From the NCBI RefSeq assembly GCF_900105965.1, contig NZ_FNTV01000001.1:3162001-3226000 (forward strand): a stretch of DNA of 64,000 nt, given 5' to 3'. This document shows, in pieces, positions 1 through 8,837 of this stretch. The notes under the pieces were generated by a model, which made no database searches, was not told the origin of the DNA, and saw only the letters and a program-made list of their open reading frames with translations. The stretch is from Arthrobacter alpinus (GTDB lineage: Bacteria > Actinomycetota > Actinomycetes > Actinomycetales > Micrococcaceae). Position 1 is the stretch's first letter, and every line of letters starts with the position of its first letter. The translations under genes were made by a program, and so were the position numbers.

Positions 1-1349
1 CCCACGAGATCGAGCAATACGCCCGTCTTGCCGTGGCTATCCTGAACCAGGAAACTGTTTCCGCGATCTTCCAGTGCCAGAATCCAGGCCCCCGGGTTCA
101 GCTTAAATACGAACTGACGGGTGCGCTCGTCGATCACGTTCTGCGGGCGGTCCACGGCGAACCAGAACGGCTCGGCGATCACGGACGCTGCGGCCTGGGG
201 GTTCACCGTGGCACCGATGCTCTCCTTGACCGACACTGGGCTGACCGGATCCGCGGCGGCCGGAACTGGAGCTTGTTCAGCCGCGGGAGCAACCTGCGGG
301 TTCAAGCTGGTGGCGTTGTCATCATCGGTGACGCCTTCATTGGAAGGTTCGACGGCGGGCGCAGGCTCGGCGAGCGCCGGTTCCGCGGGCTGAGCCGCTT
401 CCGCGCTGGCAGGCGTGGCAACGTCGGATGCCTCCGAGACGCTTGGAGTCGAGCTCTCGGGGGCGCTCTCCTGCTGCGCGTTGGTTGCTACCGGGAAAGT
501 CTGAGTGCTTGTTGCTGCGGGGGTGGCCGAGGCGCCTGCAACGGTGTTGGCGGCCTGGGCGGCCGGGGAAGCTTCCCTGGCCGGGGTGAAAATCTGACCT
601 GCCGAGGTATGGCCGGCGGGCGCCTGCTGCGTTCCCCACGAGGCACCAGCACCAGCAACAGGTGCGCCGGCAACAGGAGCTTCAGGTGTCGGCACGCCGG
701 CCACCTGACCGGAGGCGCCGGCACCGAACGAGGCGCCCTTGCCGAAGCCGCCCGGCTTACCGGTTCCCTGCGGGCCGGCTTTGGCGCCACCCACCCCAGC
801 CACGGGCTTGGGTGCGGCGGGGCGCTTGAGGGCAGGAACGGCGTCGCGCGCTGCTGGGTGAGCAGGAGTTTCCACACGGCCGGAATAGTCAGCCGCCAAG
901 GCGGGAATCCACTGGGCGCACACCGTGGACACCAGCAGCAATAGCGCCCCAATGAGGCCCACAAGGTAGGCGATGCCGAAGTTTGTGACGGTCCCGGTGA
1001 AGAAGAAGAAGGTCGCGAAGGAGGCCACAACGGAGGCGAACTGATCGGTGGACAACGATCCGATGCGGATCTTGGTGCCCGGACTCATGCGGCGGGCAAG
1101 GAACAGTCCACCAACAATCAGCGGAAGAATCACGCCGATGGCCAGATAGAACAGGCCGCCCGTGTTCCAGAGGTTGAGGCTGCCGACGAGTGTCTGAATG
1201 ATCGGCACCAAGGATGCGACGAAAATGATCAGCACCGATCCTAGAACGGCGAGGTCCCGGATGGTCAGCGGCCCGACGGCGGCATTACTGAGCGATGCAC
1301 CCGTGCTGCCTGTGGAGCCCTGGGTGGAATGCGTGTGTTGCTCTGTCAT
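1..1349 (-). CDS. Membrane protein with long Ala/Pro-rich linker, 3' end cut by window edge
   Basis: The frame starts at ATG 1349 and runs off the left edge, so about 449 codons are visible and the C-terminus is missing. Residues up to about 130 contain four hydrophobic stretches with short polar turns, which is seen directly and suggests a four-helix membrane domain. An Ala/Pro/Gly-rich, probably disordered linker of about 200 residues follows. The last ~60 visible residues look folded (FWFAVDRPQ... then LNPGAWILALEDRGNSF) and could be a small beta domain facing the cytoplasm or cell surface. It is divergent from acs. I do not recognise the family and assign no function; the membrane topology is the only firm inference. 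Confidence 0.75.
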   Translation of the reverse strand, partial: MTEQHTHSTQGSTGSTGASLSNAAVGPLTIRDLAVLGSVLIIFVASLVPIIQTLVGSLNLWNTGGLFYLAIGVILPLIVGGLFLARRMSPGTKIRIGSLSTDQFASVVASFATFFFFTGTVTNFGIAYLVGLIGALLLLVSTVCAQWIPALAADYSGRVETPAHPAARDAVPALKRPAAPKPVAGVGGAKAGPQGTGKPGGFGKGASFGAGASGQVAGVPTPEAPVAGAPVAGAGASWGTQQAPAGHTSAGQIFTPAREASPAAQAANTVAGASATPAATSTQTFPVATNAQQESAPESSTPSVSEASDVATPASAEAAQPAEPALAEPAPAVEPSNEGVTDDDNATSLNPQVAPAAEQAPVPAAADPVSPVSVKESIGATVNPQAAASVIAEPFWFAVDRPQNVIDERTRQFVFKLNPGAWILALEDRGNSFLVQDSHGKTGVLLDLV

Positions 1350-1698
1350 GGTCTTGCTCCTCTTTTGTCACGATTGATCCCAGCCTAGTTACCCCGGACA
1401 GGCAACACTAGCGAGCCACAGCTAAAACTGGCTAGAAACCGCTAGATGGGGAGAACTGCCCATACGCCTTCTGTGGGCAGAATCATGCATTTGAGCGCAG
1501 ATATGACGCCACTGACCCCACGGTGGTGTGACGGCGAACACGTCAAGGTGCGGAAAGGGATAGAGTTTGAGCTAGAACAAACGTTGTCCTCAAAACCATC
1601 CTGCGCGCTGCCGCCAGCCCCGAAAAGGGACCGCCGGGCGTTGCTGCGCGGCTGGGGTTTTGCCGGACATCAGCAACGAAGGAATGAAGGGATATTAG
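1350..1698. other. Intergenic region between two divergent genes
   Basis: No gene is supported here. The region holds a nested inverted repeat at 1408-1445: CTAGCG pairs with CGCTAG, and inside it AGCCA pairs with TGGCT. Four CTAG tetramers fall within about 60 bases around it. A weak dyad TGACG-N7-CGTCA lies near 1528-1545. No clear -35/-10 pair was found for acs; its ribosome site is the AAGGGA just before 1699. Confidence 0.5.
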
Positions 1699-3675
1699 AT
1701 GTCTGAGGTCACCACCGCAGCTGACAACCAGTCCGGAGACGCACTGGAAAACCTCCTCACGGAGAACCGCCAGTTCGCACCCAGTGCAGAATTTGCCGCC
1801 GGCGCAAACGTGCACAGCGATGAATACGCCAAGGCCAACGCAGACCGCCCCACCTTCTGGGGAGAGCAGTCCCGCGAACTGCTTTCCTGGTCAAAGCCGT
1901 TCACCAAGACCCTTGACTGGTCCAACCCGCCGTTCGCCACCTGGTTCGAGGACGGTGAAATCAACGCCGCCTACAACGCGCTTGACCGTCATGTGGAGGC
2001 CGGCAACGGTGACCGCGTCGCCATTTACTTCGAGGGCGAGCCCGGCGACACCCGTACTTACACGTACGCGCAGCTGACCGAAGAGGTCAAGAAGGCCGCC
2101 AACGCTTTCGAGTCCCTGGGCCTGGTCAAGGGCGATCGCGTGGCCGTTTACCTGCCCATGATCCCCGAAGCTGTCATTACACTGCTGGCCTGTGCCCGCA
2201 TCGGCGCCGTTCACTCGGTGGTCTTTGGCGGTTTCTCGGCGGATGCCCTGCGCTCGCGCATTGACGACGCTGAGGCCAAGTTGGTTGTCACCGCAGACGG
2301 AACGTTCCGCCGCGGCAAGCCCAGCGCCTTGAAGCCTGCCGTGGATGAGGCACTGGCCGCCCCCGGACACAGCGTCGAAAACGTCGTGGTGGTTAAGCGC
2401 AATGGCGAGCCCGTTGAATGGGTTGAAGGCCGCGATAACTGGTGGGACGATACTGTGGGCACCGCCTCAGCCGAGCACACCGCCGTCGGGCATGCCGCCG
2501 AGCACCCCTTGTTTATCCTCTACACCTCCGGCACCACGGGCAAGCCCAAGGGCATCTTGCACACCACCGGCGGATACCTCACGCAGACCGCTTACACGCA
2601 CCGCGCCGTGTTTGACCTGAAGCCGGAAACGGATGTCTACTGGTGCACGGCCGACGTCGGCTGGATCACCGGCCACTCCTACGTCACCTATGCCCCGCTC
2701 ATCAATGGCGCCACTCAGGTCATGTACGAGGGCACCCCAGACTCCCCGCATCAGGGCCGCTTCTGGGAAATCGTGGAAAAGTACAAGGTGTCCATCTTGT
2801 ACACGGCACCCACCGCTATCCGCACATTCATGAAGTGGGGCGAAGACATCCCCGCCAAGTTTGATCTTTCCTCGATCCGCCTTCTGGGATCCGTGGGCGA
2901 GCCCATCAACCCCGAAGCCTGGATGTGGTACCGCCGCGTCATTGGCTCCAACCTGGCACCCATCGTGGACACCTGGTGGCAGACCGAAACCGGCGCCATT
3001 ATGGTCGCCCCCTTGCCCGGCGTCACGAGCACCAAACCAGGGTCGGCCCAGGTGCCCATGCCCGGCATCGCGGTTGACGTGGTGGATGAACTCGGCGCCT
3101 CCGTGCCGCACGGACATGGCGGCTACCTCGTCATTCGTGAGCCCTGGCCGTCCATGCTGCGCGGCATCTGGGGAGACAACGAGCGCTACAAGGACACCTA
3201 CTGGTCGCGCTTTGACGGCATGTACTTTGCCGGCGACGGGGCCAAATGGGACGACGACGGCGACATCTGGCTCCTGGGCCGCGTGGACGACGTCATGAAT
3301 GTCTCTGGCCACCGGCTCTCAACAACTGAAATTGAGTCTGCTCTGGTCAGCCACCCCTCGGTGGCTGAGGCAGCCGTGGTGGGCGCAGCCGACGAAACCA
3401 CAGGACAGGCCGTGGTGGCGTTCGTGATCCTGCGCGGTTCCGCCGTCGAGGACGCCGACATCGTCACGACTCTGCGCAACCACGTGGCTAAGGAAATTGG
3501 CCCCATCGCCAAGCCGAAGACCATTTTGGTGGTTCCCGAGCTGCCCAAGACCCGTTCCGGGAAGATCATGCGCCGCCTCTTGAAGGATGTGGCCGAGGGC
3601 CGTGCCGCGGGCGATTCATCAACGCTGGCCGACAACACGGTCATGAACCAGATTGCGGAATCCTTGAAGGCCTAG
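1699..3675 (+). CDS. acs: Acetyl-CoA synthetase (AMP-forming)
   Basis: Cytosolic enzyme that makes acetyl-CoA from acetate, ATP and CoA through an acetyl-AMP intermediate. At 658 residues it has the usual family length. The adenylate-forming P-loop [11 protein letters not shown] lies near residues 274-284, and the C-terminal [11 protein letters not shown] motif carries Lys622. In characterised Acs proteins that lysine is needed for the first half-reaction and is switched off by acetylation, so post-translational control is likely here too. The start ATG is preceded by an A/G-rich ribosome site. The gene stands alone: a divergent membrane gene lies upstream and a strong terminator lies 110 bases downstream. 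No adjacent acetyltransferase or deacetylase is present. It could also act on propionate, which sequence alone does not settle. Confidence 0.97.
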   Translation: MSEVTTAADNQSGDALENLLTENRQFAPSAEFAAGANVHSDEYAKANADRPTFWGEQSRELLSWSKPFTKTLDWSNPPFATWFEDGEINAAYNALDRHVEAGNGDRVAIYFEGEPGDTRTYTYAQLTEEVKKAANAFESLGLVKGDRVAVYLPMIPEAVITLLACARIGAVHSVVFGGFSADALRSRIDDAEAKLVVTADGTFRRGKPSALKPAVDEALAAPGHSVENVVVVKRNGEPVEWVEGRDNWWDDTVGTASAEHTAVGHAAEHPLFILYTSGTTGKPKGILHTTGGYLTQTAYTHRAVFDLKPETDVYWCTADVGWITGHSYVTYAPLINGATQVMYEGTPDSPHQGRFWEIVEKYKVSILYTAPTAIRTFMKWGEDIPAKFDLSSIRLLGSVGEPINPEAWMWYRRVIGSNLAPIVDTWWQTETGAIMVAPLPGVTSTKPGSAQVPMPGIAVDVVDELGASVPHGHGGYLVIREPWPSMLRGIWGDNERYKDTYWSRFDGMYFAGDGAKWDDDGDIWLLGRVDDVMNVSGHRLSTTEIESALVSHPSVAEAAVVGAADETTGQAVVAFVILRGSAVEDADIVTTLRNHVAKEIGPIAKPKTILVVPELPKTRSGKIMRRLLKDVAEGRAAGDSSTLADNTVMNQIAESLKA

Positions 3676-3785
3676 CCTGCCCCAAGCAAATCCGACCTCG
3701 ACAGTGCCGCGTCACCCTTGGGACCCGGCGTGCGCCTACGCAAAATGGCGCGTCGAGAGGATTGCACCCCACCTGCAACCCCAAG

Positions 3786-3818
3786 GTTGGCCCGCACACA
3801 CGTGCGGGCCAACTTTTT
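3786..3818 (+). terminator. Rho-independent terminator of acs
   Basis: A perfect 12-bp stem (3786-3797 with 3802-3813) with a four-base loop is followed by five T residues at 3814-3818. Confidence 0.93.
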
Positions 3819-4035
3819 GCCATCGACGAGGCCGCTGAGTCCCAGAAACACAGCGTCATACTGGCCGGGCATGCCGTCATATTTGCCGGAGCCCTGCCGC
3901 GACGCAAAGTCACAGGAAACACTTCTGGGGTCACCGGCAAAAGACTCGACCCGCGCCACATTTGGCGGAAAGCCCTATCCCACATCCCCGGCGACCGGAG
4001 CACTCGCCAAAAAGAAACAAAACCGTGATCGAAAA
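3819..4035. other. Intergenic stretch without recognisable gene
   Basis: Open frames on both strands cross this stretch and the terminator before it, but none has a ribosome site or a recognisable domain. I see nothing further until the promoter region of the sugar transporter. Confidence 0.5.
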
Positions 4036-4075
4036 GTTTCTCTTTTGAGTATTGACGTTTCTTTTTTGTAGTTTC
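4036..4075 (+). promoter_or_regulatory. GTTTC direct repeats, candidate operator of the sugar ABC operon
   Basis: GTTTC occurs at 4036, 4057 and 4071; the first two extend to GTTTCTYTTTTG and lie exactly 21 bases apart, two helical turns. A TTGACG element at 4052-4057 overlaps the second repeat, though no good -10 sits at standard spacing. Direct repeats are typical of several DeoR-family operators, and a DeoR gene ends this cluster. Binding is inferred. Confidence 0.5.
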
Positions 4076-4129
4076 ACGATTGATTTATGTGATCCACTTC
4101 ACGTGATCGTGCATTTCAAGGGAGAAATC

Positions 4130-5452
4130 ATGTCATTCAACGAAGACCGGTCCGCCAGCGGAATCATCCGTTCCGGCTTTGACCGCCGCACCCTTTTGAA
4201 GACCCTCGGCGTGGGTGCCGTCAGCGCAGCAGGTATCCCGTTGCTCGCAGCCTGCACCGGCGGATCCGGTCCCGGCGGCTCCGCAGCAGCATCAACGTCA
4301 CTGACCTTTGGATCGGGTTCATCGGATGATGTCCCCAAGGCGGCCTACAAGGCAGTCACAGACGCCTTCACGGCCAAGACCAAGAGTCTGGTAACCACCA
4401 ACGTTGTCCCGCACAACGATTTCCAGAACAAGATCTCCACTTACCTCCAGGGCAGTCCGGACGATTCATTTACCTGGTTCGCCGGCTACCGCATGCAGTA
4501 CTACGCGGGCAAGGGACTGCTGGCGCCCATTGACGATGTCTGGGAAACCATTGGCGCCAACTACTCCGACGCCATGAAGAAGGCTTCCACCGGCCCCGAC
4601 GGCAAGATGTACTTTGTGCCGAACTACAACTATCCCTGGGGCTTCTTTTACCGCAAGAGTGTTTGGGAAGAGAAGGGCTACGAAGTTCCCACCACCTTCG
4701 ATGACCTCACTGCCTTGTGCGCCAAGATGAAGGCCGATGGCTTGGTACCGATCGAGTTTGCCGACAAGGACGGCTGGCCGGCCATGGGCACCTTCGATTA
4801 CATCAACATGCGCCTCAATGGCTACCAGTTCCACATGGATCTGACAGCCCACAAGGAAACGTGGGATCAGAAGAAGGTCAGTGATGTCTTTGATACGTGG
4901 AAGGCACTGCTGCCGTTCCAGAACCCTGCCGCACTGGGCATGACCTGGCAGGATGCGGCCATCAACATGGGCAAGAAGAAGTCGGGCATGTACCTGTTGG
5001 GTTCCTTCGTGACCCAGCAATACACGGACAAGGCCATCTTGGACGACATCGATTTCTTCCCCTTCCCGGAAATCGCCATGGAAGGCCAGGATGCCGTGGA
5101 AGCCCCGATCGATGGCTTGCTGTTGTCCAAAAAAGGCGGCAACAACCAGGCAGCCAAGGACTTCATGGCATTCATGGGCACCCCGGAAGGCCAGAACGCG
5201 TACGCCAAGGTCGACCCGTCCAACATCGCCACGGCCAAGGGTGGGGACACCTCAGCCTTCTCGCCGTTGACCAAGAAGTGCGCGGACACCATTGCCAACG
5301 CGAAGAGCATCAGCCAGTTCTTTGACCGAGATGCACTGCCCGCCATGGCCAACAACGTCATGATCCCGGCACTGCAGGCCTTCATCAAGGACGGCACCGT
5401 GGACGTCAAGAACATGGAGTCCCAGGCCAAGGCCCTGTACGCGGCCCAGTAA
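4130..5452 (+). CDS. Sugar ABC transporter substrate-binding lipoprotein
   Basis: Extracellular binding protein of a CUT1-type carbohydrate importer, 440 residues. The N-terminus has a twin-arginine motif (Arg19-Arg20 in DRRTLLKTLG) followed by a hydrophobic stretch and the lipobox LLAAC with Cys42, so it is probably exported folded by Tat and lipid-anchored. The mature part has the family-1 solute-binding layout. An upstream in-frame ATG at 4052 is rejected because ATG 4130 is preceded by AAGGGAGA at good spacing and begins a normal signal peptide. Two permeases and a DeoR regulator follow. The sugar is unknown. Secretion through Tat fits other actinobacterial sugar-binding proteins. Confidence 0.93.
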   Translation: MSFNEDRSASGIIRSGFDRRTLLKTLGVGAVSAAGIPLLAACTGGSGPGGSAAASTSLTFGSGSSDDVPKAAYKAVTDAFTAKTKSLVTTNVVPHNDFQNKISTYLQGSPDDSFTWFAGYRMQYYAGKGLLAPIDDVWETIGANYSDAMKKASTGPDGKMYFVPNYNYPWGFFYRKSVWEEKGYEVPTTFDDLTALCAKMKADGLVPIEFADKDGWPAMGTFDYINMRLNGYQFHMDLTAHKETWDQKKVSDVFDTWKALLPFQNPAALGMTWQDAAINMGKKKSGMYLLGSFVTQQYTDKAILDDIDFFPFPEIAMEGQDAVEAPIDGLLLSKKGGNNQAAKDFMAFMGTPEGQNAYAKVDPSNIATAKGGDTSAFSPLTKKCADTIANAKSISQFFDRDALPAMANNVMIPALQAFIKDGTVDVKNMESQAKALYAAQ

Positions 5453-5460
5453 CGCACCAA

Positions 5461-5490
5461 GTGTGGTGGCGGGCCCGCCCGCCACCACAC
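5461..5490 (+). promoter_or_regulatory. Intercistronic hairpin between binding protein and permease
   Basis: A perfect 13-bp stem (5461-5473 with 5478-5490) and four-base loop begins eight bases after the binding-protein stop. No T-run follows, so it is more likely an mRNA stabiliser or partial terminator that keeps binding protein in excess of permeases than a full terminator. Confidence 0.75.
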
Positions 5491-5540
5491 AAACTGCATC
5501 CGCAATCCTGCAAGGTTCACTGCGAGAAAACGAGTTTGCC

Positions 5541-6515
5541 ATGAGCACGCCCACCGAACTTTCCAAATCAGCCCCCCGCGGCACTGGGGCCGCCCACTCT
5601 TCAGCACGCAGACCCCGCAAGAACGCGGGAGTAAAGAGACTCTCCACCACGGACAAAGTGGTCCTCGGCTTCATGGTGGGTATACCCACCCTGGTACAGC
5701 TGGCCTTTGTCTGGATTCCAACCCTCCTCTCCGTCCTGCTGTCTTTCACACGATGGAACGGTCTGGAAATCTCAGACATCCGCGCCGCTGGCTTCGCCAA
5801 CTACAGCTACGTTTTTAACGACAGCCCCGCATTCTGGCCCGCCGTCCAGCACAACATTCTGTGGCTGGTTTTCCTAGCAGTCATCGCTACCCCCCTGGGC
5901 TTGTTGCTGGCGGTGCTCTTGGACCAGCAAATTCGCGGGAGCAAGATCTACCAAAGCATCTTCTTTGTCCCGGTCATGTTGTCCCTGGCCCTGGTTGGCA
6001 TCATCTGGCAGCTTTTCTACCAAAAAGACAATGGCCTGTTGAACTTCCTGCTCGGCACAGCCGGCACCCCGGAAGCCGTGGACTGGTTTGGCGATTCCAG
6101 CGTCAACATCTGGGCTGCCCTTGTTGCGGCCACATGGCGTCACGCCGGTTACGTCATGATCTTGTACTTGGCCGGTCTGAAGGGTGTGGACGCATCTCTC
6201 AAGGAGGCCGCTTCCTTGGACGGCGCCAATGCCACCCAGACCTTCTTCCGGATTGTTTTTCCCGCCATGGCACCCATCAACATCGTCATCGTGGTGATCA
6301 CCATCATCGAATCCCTCCGCGCCTTTGACGTTGTCTGGGTCATCAACAAGGGCACCAACGGGCTGGAACTCATCAGCGCCCTCGTCATCAGCTACCTCAT
6401 CGGTGAGGGCCAATCGATCGGCATCGGATCCGCGTTCGCTGTCATCTTGCTCGTCATCTCGCTTGTCCCCATCACCATCTACCTTTCCCGCACCTTCCGG
6501 AAGGAGAAGTTCTAA
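5541..6515 (+). CDS. Sugar ABC transporter permease (MalF/UgpA type)
   Basis: Inner-membrane permease of 324 residues with a polar N-terminal tail of about 45 residues, then six hydrophobic segments. The EAA loop is visible as LKEAASLDGANATQTFFRI, the surface that docks the ATPase. ATG 5541 is preferred to the in-frame GTG at 5463 because the latter lies inside the hairpin and would add 26 residues of unlikely composition; the site before 5541 (GCGAGAAA) is weak. The stop overlaps the start of the next permease by one base (TAATG), so the two are translationally coupled. No ATPase gene is in the operon. Confidence 0.92.
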   Translation: MSTPTELSKSAPRGTGAAHSSARRPRKNAGVKRLSTTDKVVLGFMVGIPTLVQLAFVWIPTLLSVLLSFTRWNGLEISDIRAAGFANYSYVFNDSPAFWPAVQHNILWLVFLAVIATPLGLLLAVLLDQQIRGSKIYQSIFFVPVMLSLALVGIIWQLFYQKDNGLLNFLLGTAGTPEAVDWFGDSSVNIWAALVAATWRHAGYVMILYLAGLKGVDASLKEAASLDGANATQTFFRIVFPAMAPINIVIVVITIIESLRAFDVVWVINKGTNGLELISALVISYLIGEGQSIGIGSAFAVILLVISLVPITIYLSRTFRKEKF

Positions 6516-7423
6516 TGTCTGCTTCCATCACCAGGACCAACCGACCCGCCACAGGCGGCGTTGGCCACGGCCTCAAACGGCCTCACTACGGCACCCACAT
6601 CTTCTTGACGGTCATGGCCGTCATGTGGATGATCCCCTTGGGCTGGGCGCTTTTCACGGCCCTGCGCCCCAAAGCAGACACCGATAAATTTGGCTACTTC
6701 AGCCTGGGCGGCGCGTTCAACTTCGACAACTTCGTCCAAGCCTGGACGCAGGGCGGCTTCCCGCGCTACTTCGCCAACTCGTTGATCATCACGATCCCCA
6801 CCATTATCTTGGTGCTGTTGTGCAGTTCCATGATGGCTTTTGCCGTCAGTCGGGTGAGCTGGAAGTTCAACATCACGCTGCTCATCATGTTCACGGCCGG
6901 GAACCTGCTTCCGCCACAGGTTCTGGCTACACCCCTGTTTGAAATGTTCAAGCTCATTCAACTGCCATATTGGTTTAGTGATTCCGGCAGCTTATTGAAC
7001 ACCTATATGTCCGTCATCATTGCCAACACTGCCTTTCAGATTGGCTTTTGCACCTTCGTCTTGTCCAACTACATGAAGGCCCTTTCGGGGGATCTGACAG
7101 AAGCGGCGCTGGTGGACGGTGCCGGAATCTGGCGCCAGTTCGTCTCCATCATCATGCCGTTGTGCCGACCAGCGATCGCTGCCCTGGCCACTCTGGAACT
7201 GATTTTCATCTACAACGACTATTTCTGGCCGTTGTTGTTCATCCAAAGCGGGGACCGGCTCCCGGTCACCACTGCCATCAACAATCTGCAGGGAACGTTC
7301 CTGTCCAACTACAACCTGCTCGCCGCCGGAGCCACCATCACAGTCATCCCCACCTTGATCGTCTATCTCTTGCTCCAGCGCCACTTTGTGGCTGGTCTGA
7401 CGCTGGGTTCCAGTAAGGGCTGA
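6515..7423 (+). CDS. Sugar ABC transporter permease (MalG/UgpE type)
   Basis: Second membrane subunit of the importer, 302 residues, with six hydrophobic segments and an EAA loop near LTEAALVDGAGIWRQFVSI. The last segment ends in LLLQRHFVAGLTLGSSKG, a classic C-terminus for this subfamily. AAGGAG at 6501-6506 is its ribosome site. With the preceding permease it forms the transmembrane heterodimer. The ATPase is absent, as in many actinobacterial CUT1 systems where one MsiK/UgpC-type ATPase serves several importers. Confidence 0.93.
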   Translation: MSASITRTNRPATGGVGHGLKRPHYGTHIFLTVMAVMWMIPLGWALFTALRPKADTDKFGYFSLGGAFNFDNFVQAWTQGGFPRYFANSLIITIPTIILVLLCSSMMAFAVSRVSWKFNITLLIMFTAGNLLPPQVLATPLFEMFKLIQLPYWFSDSGSLLNTYMSVIIANTAFQIGFCTFVLSNYMKALSGDLTEAALVDGAGIWRQFVSIIMPLCRPAIAALATLELIFIYNDYFWPLLFIQSGDRLPVTTAINNLQGTFLSNYNLLAAGATITVIPTLIVYLLLQRHFVAGLTLGSSKG

Positions 7424-7497
7424 GTGTGCGGATGAGATCAGGAATGCAGATGAAATCGGGGATGAGCTCATTCTCCACCCGAACCGAGGAGGTTCCG

Positions 7498-8289
7498 ATG
7501 CTTGCGGACGTCCGACGCAGTGAAATTGTGGCCATTGTGTCCCGGGAGCGAGTCGCTCGGGTGGCGGACCTAGCTGAAACCCTCGGCGTGTCAGTTGTTA
7601 CGGTCCGCCGGGACATCGACGCCCTGGACGACGCCGGATTGGTCCAGAAGATCCATGGCGGCGCTAAGCTGCCCGGCGGCGCGGGGACGCACGAGCCCGG
7701 GTTTGAGCTCAAATCCACCCAAAGCACCCAGGAAAAGGAGGCGATTGGGCAGGAGGCGCTGCTGCTGGTCCAAGATGGCATGGCCATCGGGCTAAGTGCC
7801 GGCACCACCACGTGGGTCCTGGCCAAGGCGCTCAGTACGCGCAAGAACTTGACGGTAGTGACCAATTCAGTCAAAATCGCCGATGTCTTTCAGACCGCCG
7901 GGTCACGCGTGTCGGTCATCCTCACCGGCGGTGAGCGCACGCCGTCGGACGCCCTGGTGGGTCCTATCGCCACTGCGTCGGTCCGCTCCCTGCACCTGGA
8001 TGTTCTGTTCCTCGGTGTTCACGGGGTGGATGAAAACGCAGGTTTCACCACACCCAACCTGCTCGAGGCCGAGATGGACCGGGCGCTCATCGGTGCCGCA
8101 CGCAAGGTGGTGGTCCTGGCTGACCACAGCAAGTGGGGCACGGTGGGAATCAGCACCATTGCGGGTTTGGAGGATGTGGACGAGCTCATCAGCGACGACG
8201 CCCTCGGCGCCGAAGCCCAAAGGGTTCTGCGTGAACGCGTCGGCAAACTGCGGCTGGTCAGTATTGCCGCAACCTCATCCGAGGCCTAG
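7498..8289 (+). CDS. DeoR-family transcriptional regulator
   Basis: 263 residues. The N-terminal winged helix-turn-helix runs from about residue 3 to 60 and includes VADLAETLGVSVVTVRRDID, the DeoR signature. The C-terminal sugar-phosphate sensor domain resembles the ribose-5-phosphate isomerase fold (GLSAGTTTWVLAKAL, LTGGE, FLGVHGVD). Frames further upstream (GTG 7426) are rejected because GAGGAGG at 7486-7492 lies five bases before ATG 7498 and the helix-turn-helix begins directly there. It lies 74 bases after the permease on the same strand and probably represses the importer when no inducing sugar phosphate is present. The repeated GTTTC elements near 4036 are candidate sites. Confidence 0.92.
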   Translation: MLADVRRSEIVAIVSRERVARVADLAETLGVSVVTVRRDIDALDDAGLVQKIHGGAKLPGGAGTHEPGFELKSTQSTQEKEAIGQEALLLVQDGMAIGLSAGTTTWVLAKALSTRKNLTVVTNSVKIADVFQTAGSRVSVILTGGERTPSDALVGPIATASVRSLHLDVLFLGVHGVDENAGFTTPNLLEAEMDRALIGAARKVVVLADHSKWGTVGISTIAGLEDVDELISDDALGAEAQRVLRERVGKLRLVSIAATSSEA

Positions 8290-8350
8290 CCAAACTTTTT
8301 TCACGGCGGGATTTACCTGTTGGGTGCCCCGGTCTGGCGCCGAAGTGGGG

Positions 8351-8356
8351 CATTAT
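8351..8356 (+). promoter_or_regulatory. -10 box of a possibly leaderless aroQ mRNA
   Basis: CATTAT ends six bases before ATG 8363. An AAGTGGGG sits about 12 bases before the start, so a leadered mRNA is not excluded. Confidence 0.35.
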
Positions 8357-8362
8357 TAACCC

Positions 8363-8821
8363 ATGACGTCTACGACTGCACCGGCCCGCGGCACCCTGCT
8401 GATTCTCAACGGCCCCAACCTAAACCTGTTGGGCACCCGCGAACCTGGGATTTACGGATCGGCAAGCCTGTCCGACGTCGAAGCTCTTACCACCGCGGCT
8501 GCCGAATCCGCCGGGTTCGGCGCCAGCTGCCTGCAGTCGAACCACGAGGGTGTTCTGATCGACGCGATCCATGCAGCACGGGGGACGGCGGTGGGCATCA
8601 TCATCAACGCGGGCGCCTACACCCATACCTCGGTGGCGCTTCGGGACGCGATTGCTGCCGTGGAACTTCCCACCGTGGAGGTGCACATCTCCAACGTCCA
8701 CAAACGCGAAGAGTTCCGCCACCACTCATACCTTTCGCCGGTCTGCAGTGCCGTGATTGTTGGCGCCGGAATCCACGGCTACGAGCTGGCCGTGAGTGCC
8801 CTCGACAAGACACTCTCCTAG
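8363..8821 (+). CDS. aroQ: 3-Dehydroquinate dehydratase, type II
   Basis: Cytosolic shikimate-pathway enzyme (third step) that converts 3-dehydroquinate to 3-dehydroshikimate by anti-elimination and works as a dodecamer in known members. The 152-residue length is normal. The signature [20 protein letters not shown] starts near residue 10 and contains the mobile loop with the conserved Arg and Tyr. [16 protein letters not shown] and [19 protein letters not shown] provide the substrate-binding Asn, His and Arg residues. It stands alone, convergent with the protease gene that follows, and no other aro genes are near. Confidence 0.95.
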   Translation: MTSTTAPARGTLLILNGPNLNLLGTREPGIYGSASLSDVEALTTAAAESAGFGASCLQSNHEGVLIDAIHAARGTAVGIIINAGAYTHTSVALRDAIAAVELPTVEVHISNVHKREEFRHHSYLSPVCSAVIVGAGIHGYELAVSALDKTLS

Positions 8822-8837
8822 GCTCAACCCTCGAAAA

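Noticed and set aside
33-1030. Open frames on both strands at the left edge
   Set aside because: They use other frames of the truncated membrane-protein gene, whose reading frame is supported by hydrophobic helices and a proper start at 1349.
1527-1542. TGTGACGGCGAACACG as a Crp site for acs
   Set aside because: Only one half fits the consensus; the other half is poor.
3714-3785. tRNA-like stretch on the minus strand (GGTGCAATCC resembling a T arm)
   Set aside because: The arms do not pair into a cloverleaf and no anticodon stem was found.
3641-4003. Minus-strand open frames between acs and the sugar operon
   Set aside because: They cross the acs terminator and have no ribosome site or recognisable motif.
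4052-4129. N-terminal extension of the sugar-binding lipoprotein
   Set aside because: The extra residues precede a normal Tat/lipoprotein signal, and ATG 4130 has its own ribosome site.
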